This document shows positions 7,797 to 16,275 of a stretch of DNA of 64,000 nt, in pieces. Below the pieces are notes generated by a model. That model had not been told where the DNA came from. It saw nothing but the letters and a program-made list of their open reading frames with translations, and did not search any database. Source of the stretch: UBA4416 sp020846025 (GTDB lineage Bacteria > Bacteroidota > Bacteroidia > B-17B0 > Aurantibacillaceae); contig CAUJDD010000025.1 of NCBI GenBank assembly GCA_963169295.1, forward strand, positions 29,114-93,113, read 5' to 3'. A program made the position numbers and the translations under genes. Every line of letters starts with the position of its first letter. Positions within the stretch are counted from its first letter, which is position 1.

Positions 7797-8440
7797 TGAC
7801 AACCAAGGCAGTTATATTCGATTTTGATGGCGTAATTGGCGATACAATGCAAGACAATTACAAGGCGTGGCAAATAGCCTTTAATGCCTATCAATTTAAT
7901 TTAGATGCCAGCGAATATTTTCAATTAGAAGGTATGGGGCGATTTCAAATAGCACAATATTTTATTGAAAAATACGCATTAAATCCAAACATAAAAAATG
8001 AGGTGGTTGAAGCAAAAGAAGAAATTTATAAAAAGATAAATGACTTTAAAATTTACAACTACGTTGATGAAATATTTGAATTACTCACCAATCAACACAT
8101 TAAAACCGCTATTGTTACAGGAGCCTCTAAAGATAGAATACAAAAATATTTATCGCCTAAAATTGCCGAACAACTTACTGCTATAGTTACAGCCGATGAT
8201 GTAAAAAATACTAAACCACACCCAGAGCCATATTTAAAAGCTATAGAAAAACTAGGAGTAAGCGCCACCAATTGTATAGTTATTGAAAATGCTATTTTGG
8301 GCATACAATCAGCCAAACAAGCGGGCTGCACTTGTTTTGCTTTAGAAACTACGCTAAGTAAAGAGCACTTAAATGAAGCTGACCTCGTATTTAATAATCA
8401 TTTTGAATTATTAAATCACTTAAAAGAATATGAATTCTAA
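7796..8440 (+). CDS. HAD-superfamily hydrolase (beta-phosphoglucomutase-like phosphatase)
   Basis: HAD subfamily IA phosphatase or phosphomutase of 214 aa. Motif I is FDFDGV with Asp9/Asp11, the helical cap follows, motif II is VTGAS, motif III is the lysine in NTKPHPEPYLKA, and motif IV is VIENAILGIQSA. Motif IV has Glu-Asn where most beta-phosphoglucomutase-like enzymes have Glu-Asp. It is the last gene of the run and overlaps the Ldh gene by one base. A phosphatase would supply the dephosphorylation step expected when an aldolase works on a phosphorylated aldehyde; a phosphomutase would instead feed the nucleotidyltransferase. The sequence does not decide between them. Confidence 0.86.
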   Translation: MTTKAVIFDFDGVIGDTMQDNYKAWQIAFNAYQFNLDASEYFQLEGMGRFQIAQYFIEKYALNPNIKNEVVEAKEEIYKKINDFKIYNYVDEIFELLTNQHIKTAIVTGASKDRIQKYLSPKIAEQLTAIVTADDVKNTKPHPEPYLKAIEKLGVSATNCIVIENAILGIQSAKQAGCTCFALETTLSKEHLNEADLVFNNHFELLNHLKEYEF

Positions 8441-8518
8441 TATTATTATCGGAATAAAATAAAAACAATAACTGAAATTATAAATAATAACCTAATATTT
8501 CCTTAATTTTATAACCCT

Positions 8519-9457
8519 ATGAATATTAAAGATACAAAAGACAGTTTTAAGAAATCAGAAATTAGCAAAGTAGATTTTATAAATAAAATGCACGAATTTC
8601 ATAAAGTGTTATTTGATTTTTCTGAAAACCTTAAACATACTGAAATTGAAAAAATTGAAATTGAAGATAATAAAGTAATTTTCACTTCACGTAAAACAAA
8701 TTTACATCCTGGTGGAGTTAAATTTTACGTTGATGTGATTGATAAACGCGTTACACCTATCGATACATTTAACTTCGACCAATATGAATTAGAAGACTCT
8801 GAAATGCTGTATAAATTGGTTTCTGATGGCGATACCATATTTGATATTGGAGCTAATATTGGTTGGTACTCCAATCACCTTTCTAAGAAATTACCATCTT
8901 CAAAAATATACTCGTTTGAGCCAATACCAGAAACCTTTGCTCAAATAAAACGCAATACAGAACTTAATCAAGCTAAAAACATTATTTTAAATAATGTGGC
9001 TTTATCTGATAAAGTTCAAACACTTACATTTTATTATTCTCCGCTTATTACTGGTGCTTCATCGGCCGCTAATATTACTGAAAATGAAGCAATGACAAAA
9101 TTGGAGTGTCAAACAAGTACCATCGATAAGTTTATTTCGGAAAACAACATTACTCGCTTAGATTTCATTAAGTGTGATGTAGAAGGTGCTGAATTTATGG
9201 TTTACAAAGGTGGTTCAGAAGCTATTAAAACATACAAACCAATTGTTTTTACAGAGATGTTAAGAAAATGGGCAGCTAAATTTGGCTATCATCCAAATGA
9301 TATTATTCATTTCTTTAAAGAATTAGGTTATAAATGTTATGTTTCCCATCATAGTAAACTAATACCATTTGATATAGTTACAGAAGACACTTTAGAAACT
9401 AATTACTTTTTCTTACATCCAGAAAAACATAAAGAAAAGATACAAAAATTAAGCTAA
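8519..9457 (+). CDS. FkbM-family SAM-dependent methyltransferase
   Basis: O-methyltransferase of the FkbM family (312 aa), enzymes that often methylate sugars in surface glycans. The SAM pocket is GDTIFDIGANIGWYSNHL, followed by IYSFEPIPETF (acidic end of beta 2), and the family marker DFIKCDVEGAEFMVYKGG is present. The first 90 residues are an extra N-terminal segment, partly helical and charged, ahead of the SAM fold. A 78-base gap separates it from the HAD gene, so it may have its own promoter, but it shares orientation and theme with the preceding operon. The methyl acceptor is not known. Confidence 0.87.
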   Translation: MNIKDTKDSFKKSEISKVDFINKMHEFHKVLFDFSENLKHTEIEKIEIEDNKVIFTSRKTNLHPGGVKFYVDVIDKRVTPIDTFNFDQYELEDSEMLYKLVSDGDTIFDIGANIGWYSNHLSKKLPSSKIYSFEPIPETFAQIKRNTELNQAKNIILNNVALSDKVQTLTFYYSPLITGASSAANITENEAMTKLECQTSTIDKFISENNITRLDFIKCDVEGAEFMVYKGGSEAIKTYKPIVFTEMLRKWAAKFGYHPNDIIHFFKELGYKCYVSHHSKLIPFDIVTEDTLETNYFFLHPEKHKEKIQKLS

Positions 9458-9473
9458 GAAAATGTAAATAGGG

Positions 9474-11900
9474 TTACTCCAACTTTTTCCTTTTTTGAAA
9501 GTATGTAACCCCAAATAATCCTATTAAAACAATTACAGAAAGAATTGAGATTATCTTACCTTTTTCTTTTAACCTAGGTTCAAAGCTAAGCGTAACTTCG
9601 TTCAATCCTTTTTGTATCAATAAGCCAGTTAATCCGGCATTTACTCTATATAATTTTGTATCAGTACCATTAAGAGTTGCATGCCATCCTTCATCAAATG
9701 GTATTGAGAAAAACAATACTTTCGTTTCATTCACAGAAATTGAACCTTTAATATTATTCTCTGTAAAGCTAGAAATCTTAAATTCATCAACTTTTAGATT
9801 GTTTACATAACTTAGATAATTATCAAATGTCATTGGAGCAGCAGTATCTGCTATATTAAAAGATTTTATTTTCTCAAAATCTACTTTGTTTTCATTATCT
9901 ACTACACAAGCCCTTAACAAACAAAAATCTTTTTGAGTTGGAGACATTTTTTTAAATTCATCTTCACTAATTCCTTTATCATAAGTAAACCCAAAAGGCA
10001 ATGCAAATCTATTTTTGTAAACAGTAACATCACCAAATTTAGCAATCGAATCAAAGCCCATACTTTTTACCGAACCATCTACTCTCTTCGATAACCAATA
10101 TTTACCACTTGCTAATGAAAACAGGATAGGTCTATCACCCAACCCTTTAGCCCATCGTGTTGCATTTTCGTCCTTAGGATCTATAACATTTAAGTCACCT
10201 AAGAACTTAATATAATTTTTTTGATTAAATGAATGATAAGATGGCGTTCCATAAAACCCTTGAGCTTTTGCATCATTAATACTTCCATGTATTGCCAGTC
10301 CTGATAAATAATCTTTATTGATACGGTAGAAAGATTTATCTATGCCCTTTAAATAATTTACGGCATCAATAGTATAATCATTATAACCTACTTTTGAAGT
10401 TAATTCACTATTAAACATAGCTACACGTTTATTAATTGATATACTTGAAAAATAATTAACCTCGATAAAGCATGTAGCTATAATTGCAACCTTAGCCAGT
10501 TGCTTTAGTGAAGTTTTGCTTGATAGCATATATATGAAGCCACTATAAGCAAAGATTAATCCTGTAACAAAACTTCGAAGCCCCGTATCAATGGCTGATT
10601 TAAATTGTGTAGCTGGGGTGTACAATAAAAACAAAAGAAATAATCCAGTTACTATTAAGACTATCTTATTAACTTCATGTTTCTTCTCTATAAAGGAAAT
10701 CGCTTTAACTGTGTAGAACAAAATAAAAATGATAATGATTAATGAAAATGTTCTAAAATAATCTCCAGAAAAAGCCCAGAATGCGTATCTAAAAAACGGA
10801 AACAAAATCGGTAAAACGAAGGCAAAAGTTAAAAAGCCATAGAATAATTTTTGTTTTCTAGTCAGGCTCGAGAACACATGAGGAAAAGTTACAAGTCCCA
10901 AAATACCACAATAAAACAATGGTGCTTCTAAGTAATTTTGCCAACCTTTAAAATTGGATCCCACACCTAACATATCGCTCCCAAAAGCTCTATAAGTTGT
11001 TGTAAATCTCAAAATATCATCTGCTAAATCAAACATAGGTTGTGCTTTTAATCTAGCTGACAAACTTGCCTCTCCTCCTACCCTAGGACTTTCAAGCAAC
11101 ATTAATACGTCTGGTAATAACTGATAAGCTGTAATACCAACTCCAACAATGGCAATTCCAATCGTTTTAAAACTAAACATAATAAATCCCTTCCAATCAC
11201 CTTCATGTATATCATTATATCTTATAATGATATATCCTATCAAGAATATGGTGTATGAGTATAAATAAAAGGGTTGCAGGAAACCAATAAGGGTTATTCC
11301 TAATAATAACAAAAACCATTTACCGCGATTTAACCAACTTTCTACTCCTAAAAGTAATACAGCCACATATACTGCTTCTGTTGAAAAAATAATCCAAGTT
11401 CCACCTAAAATTACATAACCTGTAAAAGCATACAACAAAGCCCCAATTAAAGATGCAAATCCTGTAACCTTTAGTTCTTGTAAATATTTAAAAAATATTA
11501 ATGCACATAAAATAATCTTTAACAACTCCATATATACAATAACTTTAGGAATTGTTCCTTTATCAAATAACATGATAAAATTTGAAAAGAAATCACCTAA
11601 CCAGAGCGGAAACACATTTTGTCCCATTCCTTGAGAGAATGACCAACCAGGAACTCCCTCTTGTTTGATGTACTCCGAAAGATGAATTAATAATGGATGA
11701 TACATATTAATTGTATCACTCCCAATATCTTTAAATAAGTAGATTTTTTTTAGATGAATAAAGTCGCTAAAAATAATGTAACAAGAAAGTAAAACAAGCC
11801 CCATTAAAAAATATAACTCTTTGCCATTAATATACTTGTCGTATATACTCTGCTCTTGGTTTAATGATGGATTTTGTTTAGAGTTTACTTGTTTTGACAT
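9474..11900 (-). CDS. YfhO-family polytopic membrane protein (putative GT-C-type glycosyltransferase)
   Basis: A large (808 aa) integral membrane protein of the YfhO family. A short cytoplasmic head is followed by about a dozen hydrophobic segments from residue 30 to about 470, then a soluble domain of roughly 280 residues, and a last transmembrane segment just before the C-terminal KKRKKLE. Characteristic features are the FKDIGSDTINMYHPLL region after helix 1, the ending FSIPFDEGWHATLNG, and a beta-rich stretch before the last helix. Some Gram-positive YfhO proteins are involved in glycosylation of teichoic acids. In Bacteroidota the role is unknown, though the position beside the polysaccharide operon suggests a lipid-linked sugar transferase. 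It converges on the FkbM gene with a 16-base gap and no clear terminator. Confidence 0.85.
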   Translation of the reverse strand: MSKQVNSKQNPSLNQEQSIYDKYINGKELYFLMGLVLLSCYIIFSDFIHLKKIYLFKDIGSDTINMYHPLLIHLSEYIKQEGVPGWSFSQGMGQNVFPLWLGDFFSNFIMLFDKGTIPKVIVYMELLKIILCALIFFKYLQELKVTGFASLIGALLYAFTGYVILGGTWIIFSTEAVYVAVLLLGVESWLNRGKWFLLLLGITLIGFLQPFYLYSYTIFLIGYIIIRYNDIHEGDWKGFIMFSFKTIGIAIVGVGITAYQLLPDVLMLLESPRVGGEASLSARLKAQPMFDLADDILRFTTTYRAFGSDMLGVGSNFKGWQNYLEAPLFYCGILGLVTFPHVFSSLTRKQKLFYGFLTFAFVLPILFPFFRYAFWAFSGDYFRTFSLIIIIFILFYTVKAISFIEKKHEVNKIVLIVTGLFLLFLLYTPATQFKSAIDTGLRSFVTGLIFAYSGFIYMLSSKTSLKQLAKVAIIATCFIEVNYFSSISINKRVAMFNSELTSKVGYNDYTIDAVNYLKGIDKSFYRINKDYLSGLAIHGSINDAKAQGFYGTPSYHSFNQKNYIKFLGDLNVIDPKDENATRWAKGLGDRPILFSLASGKYWLSKRVDGSVKSMGFDSIAKFGDVTVYKNRFALPFGFTYDKGISEDEFKKMSPTQKDFCLLRACVVDNENKVDFEKIKSFNIADTAAPMTFDNYLSYVNNLKVDEFKISSFTENNIKGSISVNETKVLFFSIPFDEGWHATLNGTDTKLYRVNAGLTGLLIQKGLNEVTLSFEPRLKEKGKIISILSVIVLIGLFGVTYFQKRKKLE

Positions 11901-11974
11901 AAAATTATTGTGTTACGAAACTATAAATATAAAAAATTGTCATTAGTATAATAAAATTTCAATCATCTATTAAC

Positions 11975-12298
11975 TTACTTATTTTCAAATAAATGCGAAT
12001 GTTCAACCATACATATTTGGCTTAAATAACGCTCATACCATCGTTTAGCATTAGATTTTGCTTTTATATGAGTCATGTTTTCTTTCCAAAGATTAATAGA
12101 CTCCATATCTTTCCAATAGGAAATAAAAATACCACTAGCGCCATTATTACAACTTTCATATCCCAAAAATCCTTCTTGCTCCTGTGCTAATTGCATTGTA
12201 ATTTCATCCATTTCCTTATAACCATCAAGCGTGTCTGATTTTTTAGACGAGAATATGACCGCATAATAACCCGATGTAGGGGGCTCTATTTTCCACAT
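11975..12298 (-). CDS. ABM-fold (antibiotic biosynthesis monooxygenase-like) protein
   Basis: A 107-aa dimeric alpha+beta barrel protein. The pattern YYAVIFSSKKS, then a helix, then GFLGYESCNN and IFISYWKDMESINLWKEN matches small ABM-domain proteins in which W and H residues line the barrel. The C-terminal helix with KRWYERYLSQICMVEHSH is also typical. Members range from heme-degrading and quinol monooxygenases to proteins without a known activity, and no heme ligand can be assigned here. It stands alone, about 160 bases from the divergent HMA gene. Confidence 0.8.
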   Translation of the reverse strand: MWKIEPPTSGYYAVIFSSKKSDTLDGYKEMDEITMQLAQEQEGFLGYESCNNGASGIFISYWKDMESINLWKENMTHIKAKSNAKRWYERYLSQICMVEHSHLFENK

Positions 12299-12461
12299 AA
12301 CCTAAATTAAAATTTATAATCACTAAAGATAATTAAATTATCCTTAATGAGATTTTAGACTAGAAATTAAATCCGTAAAAAACACAAATCATTTCTATAA
12401 TAATACAAAGTAATCTTATTATTTAATACCGATATTTGCTAGACATTTTATCAATTAAATT

Positions 12462-12680
12462 ATGGAACAAACAGAGTATAAATTTAAAACGAATCTCAAT
12501 TGTGGTGGTTGTGTATCTAAAGTAAAAACAGATTTAGATAATACAAAAGGAATAATTACTTGGAATGTGGATACTGCACACACAGACAAACTCTTAACCA
12601 TTTGTGCAGAAGGTATTGATAGTAGTGAGATTATGAAGTTGATTACTAATAAAGGTTTTAAAATTGAACCTTATCTATAG
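12462..12680 (+). CDS. Small heavy-metal-associated (HMA) domain protein, copper-chaperone-like
   Basis: A 72-aa single HMA domain with the ferredoxin-like order beta-alpha-beta-beta-alpha-beta. The metal site is NCGGC (CxxC) in FKTNLNCGGCVSKVKTDLD near residues 12-27. Such proteins bind Cu(I) or a similar soft metal and pass it to P-type ATPases or other targets. A copper-type P-ATPase is encoded 3.6 kb downstream at 16276, a possible partner but not in the same operon. It ends at a strong bidirectional terminator at 12699. The loop Met of canonical MxCxxC chaperones is Asn-Cys here. Confidence 0.85.
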   Translation: MEQTEYKFKTNLNCGGCVSKVKTDLDNTKGIITWNVDTAHTDKLLTICAEGIDSSEIMKLITNKGFKIEPYL

Positions 12681-12698
12681 CCTTAACTAACTCCATAA

Positions 12699-12726
12699 AA
12701 AAAACCTTGAGTATTCAAGGTTTTTT
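12699..12726. terminator. Bidirectional intrinsic terminator between the HMA gene and tRNA-fMet
   Basis: A stem of AAAAAACCTTGA with TCAAGGTTTTTT around the 4-base loop GTAT. The A-tract on one side and T-tract on the other make it usable from both directions: for the HMA gene on the plus strand and the tRNA on the minus strand. Confidence 0.85.
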
Positions 12727-12731
12727 CTTAG

Positions 12732-12803
<72 letters not shown>

Positions 12804-12847
12804 ATATCTATATTTAATGAGTTATAAAACTTTATTAATTTATTGCG

Positions 12848-13786
12848 GTGCAAAGATATAATTTGTTTCTTTGTAAACAAATAAAAACTTCAACTATTTT
12901 ACATACTCCACATAAATCAGGCTTTGTAAGCATCATAGGTTGTCCTAATGTTGGTAAATCAACCTTATTAAATGCCTTGGTAGGCGAACGTCTTAGTATC
13001 ATCACATCAAAAGCACAAACCACACGCCACCGTATTATGGGTATTGTAAATGGAGATGATTATCAAATTATTTTTTCTGATACACCTGGAATCTTAAAAC
13101 CAAGTTACAAGCTTCAGGAAAAGATGATGGAATTTGTTATTTCAACATTTCAAGACTCTGATGTTTTTTTATTGATTGTAGATATATATGAAGATATTGC
13201 ACTTGACGAGAAGTATATCGAAAAATTAAAGAAGACTCAAGTGCCAGTTCTTTTACTCTTAAATAAAATAGATCTTGCTAGCCAAGAAATTTTAGAAAAA
13301 AAGGTAGAAGAATGGAAAATAAAACTTCCAAATGCAGAGATAATTCCTATTTCCGCTTTAAAAAATTTTAACCTTGACCATGTTTTAAAACGTATCACAC
13401 AACTACTTCCAATTGGTGAAGCTTTTTACGACAAAGATACTTTAACCGATAAACCAGAGAAGTTCTTCGTGTCTGAAATTATACGTGAGAAAATATTACT
13501 ACGTTATAGCCAAGAAATACCATATAGTGTAGAGGTGGTTATTAATTCGTTTAAAGAAGAAGAAAATCTTATTCGTATTCAAGCAGATATTATTGCAGAA
13601 AGAGAAAGCCAAAAAGCAATTATAATTGGGCATAAAGGCGAATCACTTAAAAAAGTAGGAACAATGGCTAGATTGGAAGCTGAGAAATTTTTTGGTAAAA
13701 AAATATTCTTAGAACTCTTTGTTAAAGTCTCTAAAGACTGGCGTAATAGCGATTCTAATCTTAAAAATTTTGGTTACCAATCATAA
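12848..13786 (+). CDS. era: GTPase Era (ribosome biogenesis)
   Basis: Era is an essential GTPase that binds the 3' end of 16S rRNA during 30S assembly. G1 is GCPNVGKST, the switch contains KAQTTRHRI, G3 is DTPG, G4 is NKID, and the C-terminal KH domain carries IIGHKGESLKKVG. All are in order over a normal-length protein. The start is doubtful. The frame can begin at GTG 12848 or TTG 12863, but both add an unrelated leader before HKSGFVSIIG, the point where Era proteins usually begin, and the GTG lies beside a minus-strand promoter match for the tRNA. No ATG is available; an ATT at 12896 would give the usual length. A terminator hairpin follows the stop directly. Confidence 0.95.
   Translation: MQRYNLFLCKQIKTSTILHTPHKSGFVSIIGCPNVGKSTLLNALVGERLSIITSKAQTTRHRIMGIVNGDDYQIIFSDTPGILKPSYKLQEKMMEFVISTFQDSDVFLLIVDIYEDIALDEKYIEKLKKTQVPVLLLLNKIDLASQEILEKKVEEWKIKLPNAEIIPISALKNFNLDHVLKRITQLLPIGEAFYDKDTLTDKPEKFFVSEIIREKILLRYSQEIPYSVEVVINSFKEEENLIRIQADIIAERESQKAIIIGHKGESLKKVGTMARLEAEKFFGKKIFLELFVKVSKDWRNSDSNLKNFGYQS
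12851..12881 (-). promoter_or_regulatory. Bacteroidota-type promoter of tRNA-fMet
   Basis: On the minus strand TTTG at 12878-12881 is followed after 19 bases by TATCTTTG at 12851-12858, a full match to the TTTG / TAnnTTTG consensus. Transcription would begin near 12845, about 40 bases before the tRNA 5' end. The element overlaps the apparent N-terminal leader codons of era on the other strand. Confidence 0.7.
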
Positions 13787-13815
13787 AAAAAACCTCAGTT
13801 ATCCTGAGGTTTTTT
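13787..13815. terminator. Bidirectional intrinsic terminator between era and acyl-CoA dehydrogenase
   Basis: AAAAAACCTCAG and CTGAGGTTTTTT form a perfect 12-bp stem around TTATC, directly after the era stop codon and before the end of the convergent acyl-CoA dehydrogenase gene. It serves both strands. Confidence 0.9.
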
Positions 13816-13834
13816 TACTTATTTAATTTTATTC

Positions 13835-14977
13835 TTAATCAGCCAATAAAGCTCTAGAAACCACAATACGCTGAACCTCACTTGTACCCTCATAAATTTG
13901 AGTAATCTTCGCATCACGCATTAATCGTTCTACATGGTATTCTTTTACATAACCATATCCACCATGTATTTGAACAGCCTCAGTTGTTACCCACATTGCA
14001 GTTTCAGATGCAAATACTTTAGCCTGTGCGCTTTCTTTTTCGCAAGGTAAACCTTGGTCTTTTAACCATGCTGCACGATAAATTAATAAACGAGCTGCCT
14101 CTATACGAGTAGCCATATCTGCTAACTTAAATTGAATAGCTTGGTGTTGTGAAATTAATTTACCAAATGCTTTACGCTCTTTTGAGTAGGCTAAAGCTAA
14201 TTCGTAGGCTCCGCTTGCAATACCTAAGGCTTGAGAAGCAATACCAATTCGTCCACCACCTAAAGTTTTCATAGCAAACTTAAATCCAAATCCTTCTTCA
14301 CCTATGCGATTTGCTTTTGGCACTTTTACATCTGTAAACATTAAAGAGTGCGTATCGCTACCTCTAATACCCATTTTATTTTCTTTAGGCCCTACAACAA
14401 AACCTGGCATTCCTTTTTCAATAATCAAACAGTTAATCCCACGATGACCTAGTTCTGCATTGGTTTGTACCATTACCAAATATATTGAAGCTGTTCCGCC
14501 ATTTGTTATCCAGTTTTTAGTTCCATTTACTAAATAATGGTCGCCTTTATCAATACCTGTGGTTCTTTGAGACGTTGCATCGCTTCCAGCCTCTGGCTCA
14601 GATAAACAAAAAGCCCCAATCACCTCGCCTTTTGCCAAAGGCACTAAATATTTTTGTTTTTGTTCTTCAGTTCCATAATGCTCTAATCCCCAACAAACTA
14701 ATGAGTTATTGACACTCATCACCACACTACATGATGCATCTACCTTAGAAATTTCTTCCATGGCTAAAACGTATGAAATAGCGTCTAATCCAGCACCACC
14801 ATATTTTGGGTCAACCATCATTCCTAAAAACCCTAACTCACCAAGTTTCTTAACTTGCTCAGCTGGAAATTTTTGATGTTCATCTCTTTCTATTACACCT
14901 GGCTTACAATCGTTTTGAGCAAAATCTCTAGCAGCTGCCTGAATCATTAATTGTTCTTCGGTTAATTGGAATTGCAT
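13835..14977 (-). CDS. Acyl-CoA dehydrogenase (short/medium-chain, butyryl-CoA dehydrogenase type)
   Basis: FAD enzyme that oxidises acyl-CoA to the 2-enoyl-CoA in beta-oxidation or amino-acid degradation. Length (380 aa) and motifs are classic: CLSEPEAGSDA and NGTKNWITNGG for FAD and substrate binding, GGRIGIASQALGIASGAYE, the QIHGGYGY segment, and the catalytic glutamate in QIYEGTSEVQ near the C-terminus. The start MQFQLTEEQLMIQAAARDFA is standard. It has its own promoter and is monocistronic, convergent with era. Chain-length preference cannot be judged from motifs alone, although the Glu position is that of short/medium-chain enzymes. Confidence 0.95.
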   Translation of the reverse strand: MQFQLTEEQLMIQAAARDFAQNDCKPGVIERDEHQKFPAEQVKKLGELGFLGMMVDPKYGGAGLDAISYVLAMEEISKVDASCSVVMSVNNSLVCWGLEHYGTEEQKQKYLVPLAKGEVIGAFCLSEPEAGSDATSQRTTGIDKGDHYLVNGTKNWITNGGTASIYLVMVQTNAELGHRGINCLIIEKGMPGFVVGPKENKMGIRGSDTHSLMFTDVKVPKANRIGEEGFGFKFAMKTLGGGRIGIASQALGIASGAYELALAYSKERKAFGKLISQHQAIQFKLADMATRIEAARLLIYRAAWLKDQGLPCEKESAQAKVFASETAMWVTTEAVQIHGGYGYVKEYHVERLMRDAKITQIYEGTSEVQRIVVSRALLAD

Positions 14978-15014
14978 ATAATTTAATAATTAAGTGGTTA
15001 ATCTTTGTTTCGTA

Positions 15015-15044
15015 CAAAAATATAAGTTATTTCTAATTTTCAAA
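15015..15044 (-). promoter_or_regulatory. Bacteroidota-type promoter of the acyl-CoA dehydrogenase gene
   Basis: On the minus strand TTTG (15041-15044), 18 bases, then TATTTTTG (15015-15022) match both boxes of the Bacteroidota consensus. The predicted start is near 15009, leaving a leader of about 30 bases before the ATG at 14977. Confidence 0.65.
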
Positions 15045-15107
15045 TCAATCTTGTCGATTTGTTAAATAAATTTTTAGCTATTAAAATTTACACCTATTTT
15101 TAAAGTC

Positions 15108-16184
15108 ATGAATTTTCCCAAATTAAATATCATTGGTGTAATGAGCGGAACTTCCCTCGATGGGATAGATTTGGCACTTGTTGAGTTTTATTTCGAAAAC
15201 AATATTATAAAATTTAATCTTATTGATGCTAAAACAGTTCCTTATTCTAATTTATGGGTTGAGCAATTACAAAGCGCTTATCAAGCATCGGCACAGGAGT
15301 ATTTTAAATTACACCATCAATTTGGCTTACTAATTTCTCAAGAAATAAAATCTTTCACACAACACACCTCCATTCCAATCCATTATATAGCCTCACATGG
15401 TCATACCATTTTTCATCAGCCACAACTAGGATTTACAACACAAATGGGTTGTGGCGCTACCATTGCAGCTAATACTGGTATAAGCACCATTTGTGATTTT
15501 AGGAGTGTGGATGTTGCTATGGGAGGTCAGGGTGCTCCACTGGTGCCAATTGGAGATAGAGATTTGTTTGCCGAGCATGAAGCCTGCTTAAATATTGGTG
15601 GCATTGCTAATATCTCATATACAAAACAAGAGAAAACCTCGGCATTTGATATTTGCTATGCCAATATGGTGTTAAACTTTTTATGTCATCAACTTCATTT
15701 AACGTATGACGATGGTGGAAAGATTGCTCAATCTGGCAATGTTAACGAAAAACTATTACAACAATTACTCGATATTCAAACTCATCGTCAATCGCTTGGT
15801 CGCGAATTGTTTGAAGAACAAATAGCACCAATGCTTAAGGCTAGCCCAATTTCTATAGAAGACAAATTATCTACTTGTACCGAATATACAGCCCATCAAA
15901 TTGCTCAAATTCTACATTCAGAGAACCTACAATCTGTATTAATTACCGGCGGTGGCGCTTATAATCATTATCTCATTAAGCGTTTAACACAACTTTATAA
16001 AGGAAAAATCCATATTCCTGAAAAAACAATTATTGAATTTAAAGAAGCCATTATCTTTGCTTACCTTGGTTACTTAAGAGTAAATCAACTAATTAATACT
16101 TTACAATCTGTAACTTTAGCTTCTGCCAATAGTATTGGAGGCTGTATATATTTTGGCAATAATGTGTCCAAAATAAATGGATAA
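15108..16184 (+). CDS. anmK: Anhydro-N-acetylmuramic acid kinase
   Basis: AnmK phosphorylates 1,6-anhydro-MurNAc with ring opening, giving MurNAc-6-phosphate, a step in cytoplasmic recycling of cell-wall muropeptides. The N-terminal GVMSGTSLDGIDLA (residues 10-23) is the family signature. DFRSVDVAMGGQGAPLVP in mid-protein carries the catalytic aspartate region, and LITGGGAYN near residue 285 is the second ATP-binding segment. Length of 358 aa is normal. It is a single gene divergent from acyl-CoA dehydrogenase. The NagZ-like fusion at 55968 would act upstream in the same recycling route. Confidence 0.95.
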   Translation: MNFPKLNIIGVMSGTSLDGIDLALVEFYFENNIIKFNLIDAKTVPYSNLWVEQLQSAYQASAQEYFKLHHQFGLLISQEIKSFTQHTSIPIHYIASHGHTIFHQPQLGFTTQMGCGATIAANTGISTICDFRSVDVAMGGQGAPLVPIGDRDLFAEHEACLNIGGIANISYTKQEKTSAFDICYANMVLNFLCHQLHLTYDDGGKIAQSGNVNEKLLQQLLDIQTHRQSLGRELFEEQIAPMLKASPISIEDKLSTCTEYTAHQIAQILHSENLQSVLITGGGAYNHYLIKRLTQLYKGKIHIPEKTIIEFKEAIIFAYLGYLRVNQLINTLQSVTLASANSIGGCIYFGNNVSKING

Positions 16185-16275
16185 ATCTTACAAATCATTT
16201 ACATAAAACTACAACATCCATTTATTTAATTAGTTGCAACTTTGCCTAAGTTATCAAAACTAAAACTAGGCTGTT

